From: Pseudomonadota bacterium
Lineage (GTDB): Bacteria > Pseudomonadota > Gammaproteobacteria > Burkholderiales > Burkholderiaceae_C
Assembly (NCBI GenBank): GCA_018241225.1
Contig: JAFEEG010000020.1
Span: 182,283 to 246,282 of the forward strand
Direction of reading: 5' to 3'
DNA length: 64,000 nt
Shown: positions 58,012 to 64,000 of the stretch, piece after piece
Position numbering within the stretch: the first letter of the stretch is position 1
Layout of the letters: the number at the start of each line of letters is the position of its first letter
The notes under the pieces: generated by a model
Told to the model about the DNA's origin: nothing
The model's database searches: none
What the model saw: the letters and a program-made list of their open reading frames with translations, nothing else
Made by a program: the position numbers and the translations under genes

Positions 58012-58446
58012 TCAGTGGCGCTTTTGGGGCGGCGTGTCCAGCGGCGTCTCGGTGTGCGCCACGCACTGCCACTGGTCGTCCTTGCGGACCCAGGTGGAGC
58101 TGTCGACCATCTCCTGCATCTTGCCCGTGTCGCTGCTGCCACGCGGCCCCATGGACTGCTTGACGCGATAGGTCAGCACCGCCATGTCGTCGGTGGGCTG
58201 CAGCACATCGATGTCGCCGAGCTTGAAATCCTTGAGCACCATGGCGCCTTGCTGGGCCATCTGGCGGTACTGCATGTGGTCGAACTTCATCGAACCATGC
58301 GAGCTCACCATCAGCGCCTGCTGATCGAGCATCGACAGCGCGGCGTCGGTGTCTTCTCGCACCAGCGATTGCCAGAACTTTCGCTCCAGCTCGATCAGGT
58401 GCTGTGCAGTGTCTTGCTTGTCGTGCACTTGCTTGTGTTTGGCCAT
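58012..58446 (-). CDS. SnoaL/NTF2-like small protein
   Basis: 144 residues. Helix-rich N-terminus LIELERKFWQSLVREDTDAALSML, then a beta-rich part with DHMQYRQMAQQG, LKDFKLGDIDVLQPTDDMAVLTYRV and SSTWVRKDDQWQCVAHTETPL, the usual DUF4440/SnoaL-like cone fold. No catalytic residues can be assigned; a His/Asp pair is not conserved with isomerases. Cytoplasmic, no signal peptide. A GAGTCC-type weak site precedes the ATG at 58446. Stands alone between glgP (convergent) and exbD (129-base gap, no feature seen). Confidence 0.75.
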   Translation of the reverse strand: MAKHKQVHDKQDTAQHLIELERKFWQSLVREDTDAALSMLDQQALMVSSHGSMKFDHMQYRQMAQQGAMVLKDFKLGDIDVLQPTDDMAVLTYRVKQSMGPRGSSDTGKMQEMVDSSTWVRKDDQWQCVAHTETPLDTPPQKRH

Positions 58447-58575
58447 GCGGGACTCCTGAACTTGAGGGTGGATCGTTCAGTGTCCCCATCGCCGCGCCGC
58501 GCTCGAATCAGCCGCGGTGGCCGAAGCGGGTAGGTCTTGGCCGACGTCGGCTGACGCGGCGGGCCGGCCCGGCGC

Positions 58576-59058
58576 TCAGCGTGCGGGCTGCTGCTGCTGG
58601 GTGGCCGCGGCCGAAGGCTGGGTCACGAAGCCGATGCGCGAGAGCCCGGCCTTGTTGGCCGCGCCCATTACCTGGACCACGCGGCCGTAGGGCACGCTTT
58701 CGTCGGCGCGCAGCTGCACCTCGGTGTCGCGGCTGGCGGCAGCGGCCTTGTCCAGACCGGCGGCGAGCTGCGCGTCGTCCACCGGTGCATCGTCGAGAAA
58801 GATGGCGCCCTTGGCATCGATGGCGATGGAGACGAACCTGGGCGCCTCCAGCGGCTGGCCGGCGTCGGTCTTGGGCAAATCCAGCCGGATCGAGCTGGCC
58901 ATGAGCGGCGCCGTGATGATGAAGATCACCAGCAGCACCAGCATCACGTCCACCAGCGGCGTGACGTTGATGTCGGACAAGGGCCGCTGTCCGCCGCCCC
59001 CCAGTGCCCGGCCGCCACCGGCGGCGGAGCTGCCCAGCGAGGTGCGGCCGAATGCCAT
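58576..59058 (-). CDS. exbD: ExbD/TolR family biopolymer transport protein
   Basis: 160 residues with one transmembrane helix (about 37-56). The family motif LSDINVTPLVDVMLVLLVIFII (residues ~27-48) carries the key membrane Asp37 that binds the proton. The periplasmic part includes VSIAIDAKGAIFLDD and RADESVPYGRVVQVM, as expected. A Gly-rich N-terminus and a Gln/Ala-rich C-terminus bracket it. It pairs with the ExbB-like gene 11 bases upstream. TolA/TolB/Pal and TonB genes are absent, so I use ExbD rather than TolR; the split is not certain. Confidence 0.85.
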   Translation of the reverse strand: MAFGRTSLGSSAAGGGRALGGGGQRPLSDINVTPLVDVMLVLLVIFIITAPLMASSIRLDLPKTDAGQPLEAPRFVSIAIDAKGAIFLDDAPVDDAQLAAGLDKAAAASRDTEVQLRADESVPYGRVVQVMGAANKAGLSRIGFVTQPSAAATQQQQPAR

Positions 59059-59069
59059 GTGCCCGTCCT

Positions 59070-59744
59070 CTAGCCGGCCGACGGCGCGCCGCCCGCGAAG
59101 CGCGCCAGCAGGTCGTGCGCGAAGCCTTCCAGTTCGGCTTCGATGCGGCCGATGAGGCGACCGAATACGTTGTAGGCCAGCACGGCCGGAATGGCAACGG
59201 CCAGGCCGAAGGCCGTCATGATCAGCGCCTCGCCCACCGGGCCCGCCACCTTGTCGATGGTGAAGCCCCCGGCCTGCGTGGAGATGCTGGCCAGCGCATG
59301 GTGGATGCCCCACACGGTGCCCAGCAGGCCGACGAAGGGCGCGGTGGCGCCCACCGTGGCCAGCAGGATCTGGCCGCCCTGCAACCGGCGAAGCGCCCCG
59401 TGCAGTGCCTCGCGCAGCGCACGGGTCAGCCGCTGCACCGAGTCGCCACCCGCAGCAAGACTGGCGTTGGTGGCAGGCGCGGCCTGCTGTTGGCGCAGCG
59501 CATGCACGGCCGGCAACACGAGCAGGGCACGGTCGAAGCCTGCCAGGCGACCGGCCGCTTCGTCCACCGAAGGCGCCTGCCAGAAGGCGGCGATGCTGCG
59601 CAGCACGCTGCGGGTGCCGCCGCGCAGCAGCCAGGCCTTCCAGAGAATGACGACCCAGCTGGCAATGGACATCGCAAGCAGCAGCGCCGCGACTGCGCGG
59701 CTGACGCCGTCGCCTTCGAGCAGCAGCGCTTGCAAGGCGTTCAA
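59070..59744 (-). CDS. exbB: ExbB/TolQ/MotA family proton channel protein
   Basis: 224 residues with three transmembrane helices (about 12-34, 124-146 and 162-190). Family phrases are [39 protein letters not shown] and [23 protein letters not shown]. It forms the pentameric motor that energises TonB (or an orphan TonB-like protein) with ExbD. Its ATG overlaps the dapB stop by 4 bases, coupling the motor to dapB. Start ATG at 59744. Confidence 0.88.
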   Translation of the reverse strand: MNALQALLLEGDGVSRAVAALLLAMSIASWVVILWKAWLLRGGTRSVLRSIAAFWQAPSVDEAAGRLAGFDRALLVLPAVHALRQQQAAPATNASLAAGGDSVQRLTRALREALHGALRRLQGGQILLATVGATAPFVGLLGTVWGIHHALASISTQAGGFTIDKVAGPVGEALIMTAFGLAVAIPAVLAYNVFGRLIGRIEAELEGFAHDLLARFAGGAPSAG

Positions 59745-60565
59745 CGCAGGCCCAGCACGTCGAACATGTCGAACAGGCCGCGCTTCTGGCCGGCCAGGAA
59801 GCGAACCGCGCGCAGGCTGCCTTGTGCGTAGCTCACGCGGCTGGACGACTTGTGGCTGATCTCGATGCGCTCGCCGGTACCGGCGAACAGCACGGTATGG
59901 TCGCCCACGATGTCGCCGCCGCGGATGGTCGCAAAGCCGATGGACGACGGGTCGCGCTCGCCGGTCACGCCTTCTCGCGCATACACGGCGCAGTCCTTCA
60001 GGTCGCGGCCCAGTGCGTCGGCAATGACCTCACCCATTTTCAGCGCAGTGCCCGAGGGCGCATCCACCTTGTGGCGATGGTGCGCCTCGACGATCTCGAT
60101 GTCGTAGCCGGTGGACAGCGCCTTGGCCGCCATCTCGAGCAGCTTGAAGGTGACATTCACGCCCACGCTCATGTTGGGCGCCATCATGATGGCCACGTCC
60201 TTGGCGTACTCGGCGATCTGCGCCTTCTGTGCGTCGGAAAAGCCGGTGGTGCCGATCACGGCCTGCACGCCCAGCTCGCGGCACACGGCCAGGTGCGCCA
60301 GCGTGCCTTCGGGCCGGGTGAAGTCGATGAGCACCTGCGAGTTGGCCAGGCCTTGGCGCAGGTCGGACACGATGGGCACGCCGGCGGGCGTGCCGGTCCA
60401 GGCGGCGGCATCGCTGCCCAGCGCGCTGCTGCCGGCGATGTCGAGCGCGCCGGTGAGCTTGCAGTCATCGGCGGCCTGCACGGCCTCGATCAGCATGTGG
60501 CCCATGCGGCCGGAAGCGCCAGCAACGGCGACGCGGTGAACGGTGGAGGAATTGTTTGCGGTCAC
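59741..60565 (-). CDS. dapB: 4-hydroxy-tetrahydrodipicolinate reductase
   Basis: 274 residues; NAD(P)H-dependent reductase of the lysine/meso-diaminopimelate pathway. The nucleotide-binding N-terminus is [18 protein letters not shown] (residues ~12-29). Further marks are [39 protein letters not shown] and [23 protein letters not shown], with the catalytic His/Lys in [19 protein letters not shown] start at 60565 is used because no ATG lies closer. It follows bamE with a terminator between and overlaps exbB. Confidence 0.96.
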   Translation of the reverse strand: MTANNSSTVHRVAVAGASGRMGHMLIEAVQAADDCKLTGALDIAGSSALGSDAAAWTGTPAGVPIVSDLRQGLANSQVLIDFTRPEGTLAHLAVCRELGVQAVIGTTGFSDAQKAQIAEYAKDVAIMMAPNMSVGVNVTFKLLEMAAKALSTGYDIEIVEAHHRHKVDAPSGTALKMGEVIADALGRDLKDCAVYAREGVTGERDPSSIGFATIRGGDIVGDHTVLFAGTGERIEISHKSSSRVSYAQGSLRAVRFLAGQKRGLFDMFDVLGLR

Positions 60566-60589
60566 GCGTGTTCAGCCTTGATATGCAAA

Positions 60590-60616
60590 GAAGAAGGGGG
60601 CTTTGCCAGCCCCCCG
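60590..60616 (-). terminator. Intrinsic terminator downstream of bamE
   Basis: On the minus strand GGGGGCT / AGCCCCC with a GGCAA loop is followed by TTCTTCTTT. It would separate bamE from dapB transcription. Confidence 0.65.
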
Positions 60617-60635
60617 GAATTTTTCGTGTACTGGC

Positions 60636-61196
60636 TCAGCGGCCCGATTCGAGCGGCGGATAGCTGGCCGGCAAGGGTGGAAGGGGCTGTGCCGGCTGGG
60701 CGTCCTTGGCGTCTTTCTCGTCCTTTTTCGGGTCGAACTTCTTGAGCTCGTCTTCCGAGGCTTCGAGCTTGGGCACCTTGCCATGGCGCGCCCGGGTGTC
60801 GAGGGTGGCGACGAATTCTTCCTCGCTGGGCATGGGGTCTCCCTCGAAGCGGTCGAGGACTTCGCCCTTGAAGTAGACCGTCAGGCGGCGCTGCTGCGCA
60901 TCCACGCCCTGGCGGCGGATGGTGAAGACATAGTCCCAGCGGTCGCCGTGGAACACGTCGCTCAGCAGCGAGGTGCCCAGGATCTCGCGCACCTGCTGGC
61001 GCGTCATGCCGGGCTTGAGCGCCTCGACCTGCTCCTTGGAGACGAAGTTGCCTTGGACGACCTCGGCCTTGTAGGGCGTCACGGTATTGAGCGCGCTGCG
61101 CGTGCTGTCGCCGATGCTGCTGCATGCACCGAGGATGACGCTGCCGGCAACGGCCGCCAGAAGTACGCCGAGACGGCGAATGGGGGTGGCAGACAT
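60636..61196 (-). CDS. bamE: Outer membrane assembly lipoprotein BamE
   Basis: 186 residues; lipoprotein of the BAM complex that folds outer-membrane proteins. The signal peptide ends in a lipobox LGAC with lipidated Cys25. The SmpA/OmlA domain carries [29 protein letters not shown] and [14 protein letters not shown]. The C-terminal 50 residues are an acidic, Pro-rich extension ([20 protein letters not shown]) longer than the E. coli protein (113 residues). Divergent from fur with 177 bases between; a TACAAT -10-like box is at 61228-61233 (reverse strand). The bamE/fur pairing is conserved in proteobacteria. Confidence 0.94.
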   Translation of the reverse strand: MSATPIRRLGVLLAAVAGSVILGACSSIGDSTRSALNTVTPYKAEVVQGNFVSKEQVEALKPGMTRQQVREILGTSLLSDVFHGDRWDYVFTIRRQGVDAQQRRLTVYFKGEVLDRFEGDPMPSEEEFVATLDTRARHGKVPKLEASEDELKKFDPKKDEKDAKDAQPAQPLPPLPASYPPLESGR

Positions 61197-61373
61197 GGGA
61201 AAAGAGGCAAGCGATATGATCGACTCATTGTAGCGGGCTGGGTCCTTCGAGGCCCCCCAGGGCCAGGCCACCCCGGACCGCCCTCCCGCAGGGGACAGGG
61301 CAAAGCGGCAAAGCCACATTTCAAAGCCATTTGCCTGGGCAACCCCTACAGCACCCGGCGCAGGAAACCGACC

Positions 61374-61793
61374 ATGGACAAGATCGACGAACTCAAGAGC
61401 ACCGGCCTGAAGGCCACACTGCCGCGCCTGAAAATCCTGGAAATCTTTCAGAGCGGCGATCAGCGCCACATGACGGCCGAAGACGTCTATCGCGTGCTGC
61501 TGAACCACCACTCCGACATTGGCCTGGCCACTGTCTACCGCGTGCTCACGCAGTTCGAGCAGGCCGGCATTCTCGAGCGCAGCCATTTCGAAAGCGGCAA
61601 GGCCGTCTACGAGCTCAACGAGGGCACCCACCACGACCACCTGGTGTGCACCGGCTGCGGCAAGGTCGAGGAGTTCTACGACGCCGAGATCGAGCGCCGT
61701 CAGCAGATGGTGGCCAAGGACAAGGGCTGGGCCCTGCAGGACCACGCCATGTCGCTGTACGGGCTGTGCGCCGACTGCGTGAAGAAGCGCTAG
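61374..61793 (+). CDS. fur: Ferric uptake regulator
   Basis: 139 residues; Fe2+-dependent repressor. N-terminal winged helix residues ~1-85 ([32 protein letters not shown]), then the metal/dimer domain with [16 protein letters not shown] and CADC near the C-terminus (structural zinc Cys pairs). Start ATG at 61374, with a weak AGGAAACC ribosome-binding site. It probably regulates the TonB receptor at 29191. Convergent with hprK; only 16 bases separate the stops and no terminator is seen. Confidence 0.97.
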   Translation: MDKIDELKSTGLKATLPRLKILEIFQSGDQRHMTAEDVYRVLLNHHSDIGLATVYRVLTQFEQAGILERSHFESGKAVYELNEGTHHDHLVCTGCGKVEEFYDAEIERRQQMVAKDKGWALQDHAMSLYGLCADCVKKR

Positions 61794-61809
61794 CGCCTGC
61801 TGCTGCGCC

Positions 61810-62769
61810 TCAGTCTTCTTCCTTGTTCGCCTCCATCGCCTTGTGGTGGCGGGCGACGAAGTCGGCATAGGTGTCGATGCCGCGAAGCTGCAGGATGGAG
61901 TTGCGCACCGCCGCTTCCACCAGCACGGCAATGTTGCGCCCCGCCACCACCTGGATGATGACCTTGCGCACCGGCACGCCCAGCACGTCCTGCGTGAGCG
62001 GCGCCGAGGGCATGCGTTCGTAGTCGCGCTCGAAGCTGTCGCGGCGCACCAGGTGCACGATGAGCTTGAGCCGCATCTTGCGGCGCACCGCCGTCTCGCC
62101 AAAGATGGCGCGGATGTCCAGCAGGCCAATGCCCCGTACTTCCAGGAGGTTTTGCAGCAGGTCGGGGCAGCGGCCCTCGATGGTGGTCTGGTTGATGCGA
62201 AACAGGTCGACCGCGTCGTCGGCCACCAGGCCGTTGCCGCGCGAGATGAGCTCCAGGCCCAGCTCGCTCTTTCCCAGGCCCGATTCGCCCGTGATCATCA
62301 CCCCCAGGCCCAGGATGTCCATGAACACGCCGTGCATCGAGGTGCGCTCGGCAAAGTGCTTGGACAGGTAGGCCCGCAGCACGTCGATCACGAAGGCCGA
62401 CGACTCCTTGGTGGCAAACAGCGGCAGTTGCGCCCGCTCGCAGATCGACAGCAGCAGGTCGGGGGCGGTCTGGCCGTCGGCCAGCACCAGCATGGGCGGC
62501 TCCAGGGTGACGATTCGGGCGATGCGCCGCGCGCAGTCGTCCAGCGTGCCGCGCGTCAGGTAGGCGATTTCGCGGGCGCCGAGGATCTGTACCCGGTAGG
62601 GGTGGATGTAGTTGAGATAACCCACCAAGTCCGCTGCCGATTGGGCGCGGCTGATTACCTCGGGGTCAAATTGACGCTCGGACGCGCCCAGGCCCGCCAG
62701 CCACTCCCACCGGAGCGACCCGCGGAATTCCTCGAACATCGCATCGGCACTGACAACGGTCGGCTTCAT
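61810..62769 (-). CDS. hprK: HPr kinase/phosphorylase
   Basis: 319 residues; phosphorylates (and dephosphorylates) Ser on HPr. Walker A is GESGLGKS (161-168), the catalytic His lies in [12 protein letters not shown] (about 146-157), and the signature [15 protein letters not shown] is present. In proteobacteria with an incomplete PTS, HprK together with PtsN links phosphorylation to regulation rather than sugar uptake; neither ptsH nor ptsI is in the window. It is downstream of ptsN (70-base gap) on the minus strand. Start ATG at 62769. Confidence 0.96.
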   Translation of the reverse strand: MKPTVVSADAMFEEFRGSLRWEWLAGLGASERQFDPEVISRAQSAADLVGYLNYIHPYRVQILGAREIAYLTRGTLDDCARRIARIVTLEPPMLVLADGQTAPDLLLSICERAQLPLFATKESSAFVIDVLRAYLSKHFAERTSMHGVFMDILGLGVMITGESGLGKSELGLELISRGNGLVADDAVDLFRINQTTIEGRCPDLLQNLLEVRGIGLLDIRAIFGETAVRRKMRLKLIVHLVRRDSFERDYERMPSAPLTQDVLGVPVRKVIIQVVAGRNIAVLVEAAVRNSILQLRGIDTYADFVARHHKAMEANKEED

Positions 62770-62839
62770 GCGTGCAGTGTGCCTTAACCCGGCAGCACAC
62801 CGAGGAACTCGGCGGGAGCGAAAAACCGGGGGGGCGGCA

Positions 62840-63307
62840 TCAAGCCACTTGGGCTGACTGCCAGCCGGCGATCAGGGCGTGCAGCGACGAGGCGTCGGTG
62901 CTGGTCTTGATCTGCTCGCGCAAATTGGCGTCGGACAGCAGCTCGGCAATCTCGGAGAGGATTTCCAGATGCTTCTGGGTGGCGGCTTCGGGCACCAGCA
63001 GGAAGATCAGCAGCACCACCGGCTGCTCGTCGGGGGCGTCGAAGCCGATGGGGTGTGCCAGCTGGAAAACCGCCGCCATGGGCGACTTCAGCCCCTTGAT
63101 TCGCCCGTGTGGAATGGCAACCCCATGGCCGAGGCCGGTGGAGCCAAGCCGTTCTCGGGCAAACAGGCTGTCGGTGATGAGTGCACGGCCCAGGCCGTGG
63201 AGGTTCTCGAACAGCAGGCCAGCCTCTTCGAAGGCGCGCTTCTTGCTGGTTGCATCGACGCTCACGAGAACTTGAGCGGGCGGCAGGATGGACGCGAGGC
63301 GATTCAT
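62840..63307 (-). CDS. ptsN: PTS IIA-like nitrogen regulatory protein PtsN
   Basis: 155 residues; EIIA-Ntr, phosphorylated by the nitrogen PTS and a regulator of K+ transport and other systems. The phosphoacceptor is His67 in [11 protein letters not shown], which corresponds to His73 of E. coli Pts[33 protein letters not shown] and the C-terminal helices agree with the family. Preceded by hpf with a terminator-like hairpin at 63343-63376. The PtsN-K+ link is notable because kup is in the same window, but there is no sequence evidence for a local interaction. Confidence 0.95.
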   Translation of the reverse strand: MNRLASILPPAQVLVSVDATSKKRAFEEAGLLFENLHGLGRALITDSLFARERLGSTGLGHGVAIPHGRIKGLKSPMAAVFQLAHPIGFDAPDEQPVVLLIFLLVPEAATQKHLEILSEIAELLSDANLREQIKTSTDASSLHALIAGWQSAQVA

Positions 63308-63342
63308 GGTGGGGAGAGAGCGGGCCGATTATGCACCCACCC

Positions 63343-63376
63343 CACAAAAAGCAAAGAGCCGCCCGAAGGCGGCCCG
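63343..63376 (-). terminator. Terminator-like hairpin between hpf and ptsN
   Basis: On the minus strand GCCGCC-TTCG-GGCGGC forms a tight tetraloop hairpin followed by TCTTTGCTTTTTG. It lies in the 105-base hpf-ptsN gap and could give partial termination, letting hpf be expressed above ptsN. Confidence 0.75.
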
Positions 63377-63412
63377 CAAGAGGATTTGCCCTTGTGCGTT
63401 GACTACATCACG

Positions 63413-63742
63413 TTACATGACACGCTTTGGCGCTGCATGGTGGTGGTCCTGCAGGCGATCCTTGTGGCGCACCACCTGGCGATCGAGCTTGTCGACCAGC
63501 TCATCGACCGCAGCGTAGAGATCAGCATGGCTCGACTCGGCGAACATGTCGTTGCCCTTGACGTGGATGTTGCATTCGGCCCGTTGGCGCCTTTCCTTTT
63601 CCTTCTGCTTTTCCACCGTCAGGATCACCTTGACGTCCACTACCTGGTCGAAATGCCGCGTGATACGGTCCAGCTTGCTGGTGACGTAGTTGCGCAGCGC
63701 GGGAGTAACGTCGAGATGATGACCGCTGATCGTCAAATTCAT
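63413..63742 (-). CDS. hpf: Ribosome hibernation promoting factor, short form
   Basis: 109 residues; binds the 30S subunit and helps form inactive 100S ribosomes in stationary phase. It starts [20 protein letters not shown] and contains [20 protein letters not shown] and [36 protein letters not shown] (in pieces), the RaiA/HPF pattern; the short length means there is no C-terminal dimerisation domain. An AAGGAGGTCACTT ribosome-binding site fixes the ATG at 63742. It leads hpf-ptsN-hprK, usually directly after rpoN in related bacteria. Confidence 0.95.
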   Translation of the reverse strand: MNLTISGHHLDVTPALRNYVTSKLDRITRHFDQVVDVKVILTVEKQKEKERRQRAECNIHVKGNDMFAESSHADLYAAVDELVDKLDRQVVRHKDRLQDHHHAAPKRVM

Positions 63743-63777
63743 AAGTGACCTCCTTGGGAATTGACGGTTGGGGAAAT

Positions 63778-63802
63778 GACACCGCCGGTAACCGGTGGTG
63801 TC
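63778..63802. repeat. 25-base inverted repeat in the hpf leader
   Basis: GACACC-G-CCGGT-A-ACCGG-T-GGTGTC: 11 of 12 arm positions pair, around a single central base. It lies about 35-60 bases upstream of the hpf ATG, downstream of the probable promoter. It could be an operator or an mRNA hairpin. Confidence 0.65.
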
Positions 63803-63866
63803 GACGTGAAAGCGGGGGGTTTGAGAGGGAGAGAGATGAGAGACGGAAAGCTCGAGGGGTCGATTC

Positions 63867-63895
63867 ACTATGCCCGCGCCGGATGTGAAAAGCAA
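63867..63895 (-). promoter_or_regulatory. hpf: Probable sigma-70 promoter of hpf
   Basis: On the minus strand TTGCTT (63895-63890) and CATAGT (63872-63867) are separated by 17 bases. It lies ~125 bases before the hpf ATG. Weak -10, so tentative. Confidence 0.45.
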
Positions 63896-63976
63896 TGCTT
63901 GACCCCGCATTGCCCTACCCCGGATTTATGACGCTATCTTTACGTTGCGTTTGATGGCAAAGTCTTTGGGTTGACC

Positions 63977-64000
63977 GGAGTGCGCCCAGGAGTGCGCCCA
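63977..64000. repeat. 12-base tandem repeat at the right window edge
   Basis: GGAGTGCGCCCA occurs twice in direct tandem (63977-63988, 63989-64000) and runs into the window end, so more copies may follow. Confidence 0.6.

Overview
The window reads as a stretch of chromosome from a high-GC betaproteobacterium, most likely order Burkholderiales, family Comamonadaceae (Variovorax/Acidovorax/Hydrogenophaga-like). The support is the gene content and order (lptA-lptB-rpoN; bamE divergent from fur, followed by hprK-ptsN-hpf; argS next to a SPOR protein and dsbA; leuS-lptE-holA; dapB beside an ExbB/ExbD pair), GC-rich codon use, and several ATGA/GTGA gene overlaps. I see no transposase, integrase, phage gene, tRNA, rRNA or CRISPR array. 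No gene-free stretch exceeds about 300 bases. The content is mostly core genome with a few accessory transport and redox blocks.

Layout. 1-755: truncated THUMP-type RNA methyltransferase (minus). 796-2622: hybrid sensor kinase, tail-to-tail with rpoN. 2619-9020 (minus): argS, SPOR protein, dsbA, lptA, lptB, rpoN (tRNA charging, envelope and LPS export, sigma-54). 9149-9418: two-repeat PsiF-like protein. 9487-13166 (minus): HMG-CoA-lyase family enzyme, CaiB/BaiF CoA-transferase, LysR regulator and DUF2214 membrane protein as an apparent operon. 13427-15628: malate synthase G. 15758-22814 (plus): small hypothetical protein, DUF3300, DUF2950, PPK2 polyphosphate kinase, SulP transporter, RRM protein, and an unrecognised 340-residue protein. 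22833-25035: LysR divergent from a DUF2917 gene, then an enoyl-CoA hydratase family enzyme. 25108-29043: CWC zinc-ribbon-like protein overlapping a pyrophosphate-type phosphofructokinase, an MFS exporter, a YafJ-like glutamine amidotransferase. 29191-31389: TonB-dependent siderophore receptor behind a likely Fur box.

31463-38941 (minus): gshA, kup, TRAP small and large permease subunits without a binding protein, benE, gshB, so both glutathione synthesis genes flank three transport systems. 39052-40344: proA. 40525-42236 (plus): tsdB-tsdA thiosulfate dehydrogenase pair. 42249-46477 (minus): leuS, lptE, holA. 46718-57963 (plus): a six-gene glycogen block (GH13 alpha-glucosidase-like, glgB, glgX, glgC, glgA, glgP) holding both synthesis and breakdown. 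58012-61196 (minus): SnoaL/NTF2-like protein, ExbD, ExbB, dapB, bamE. 61374-61793: fur. 61810-63742 (minus): hprK, ptsN, hpf; the hpf leader carries a sigma-70-like promoter and a 25-base inverted repeat.

How the parts fit. The glycogen block together with the PPi-type phosphofructokinase suggests a storage/glycolysis capability in a group where ATP-PFK is often absent (inference). Fur, the TonB receptor with its Fur-box-like site and the ExbBD motor form an iron-uptake theme. The genes normally found just after rpoN (hpf, ptsN, hprK) sit 57 kb away beside fur. I found no convincing completely new system; the best candidates for undescribed biology are the unrecognised 340-residue protein, the DUF3300/DUF2950/PPK2/SulP/RRM string, the LysR/DUF2214 overlap, the binding-protein-less TRAP pair joined to kup, and the unusual KMGKS motif in leucyl-tRNA synthetase.
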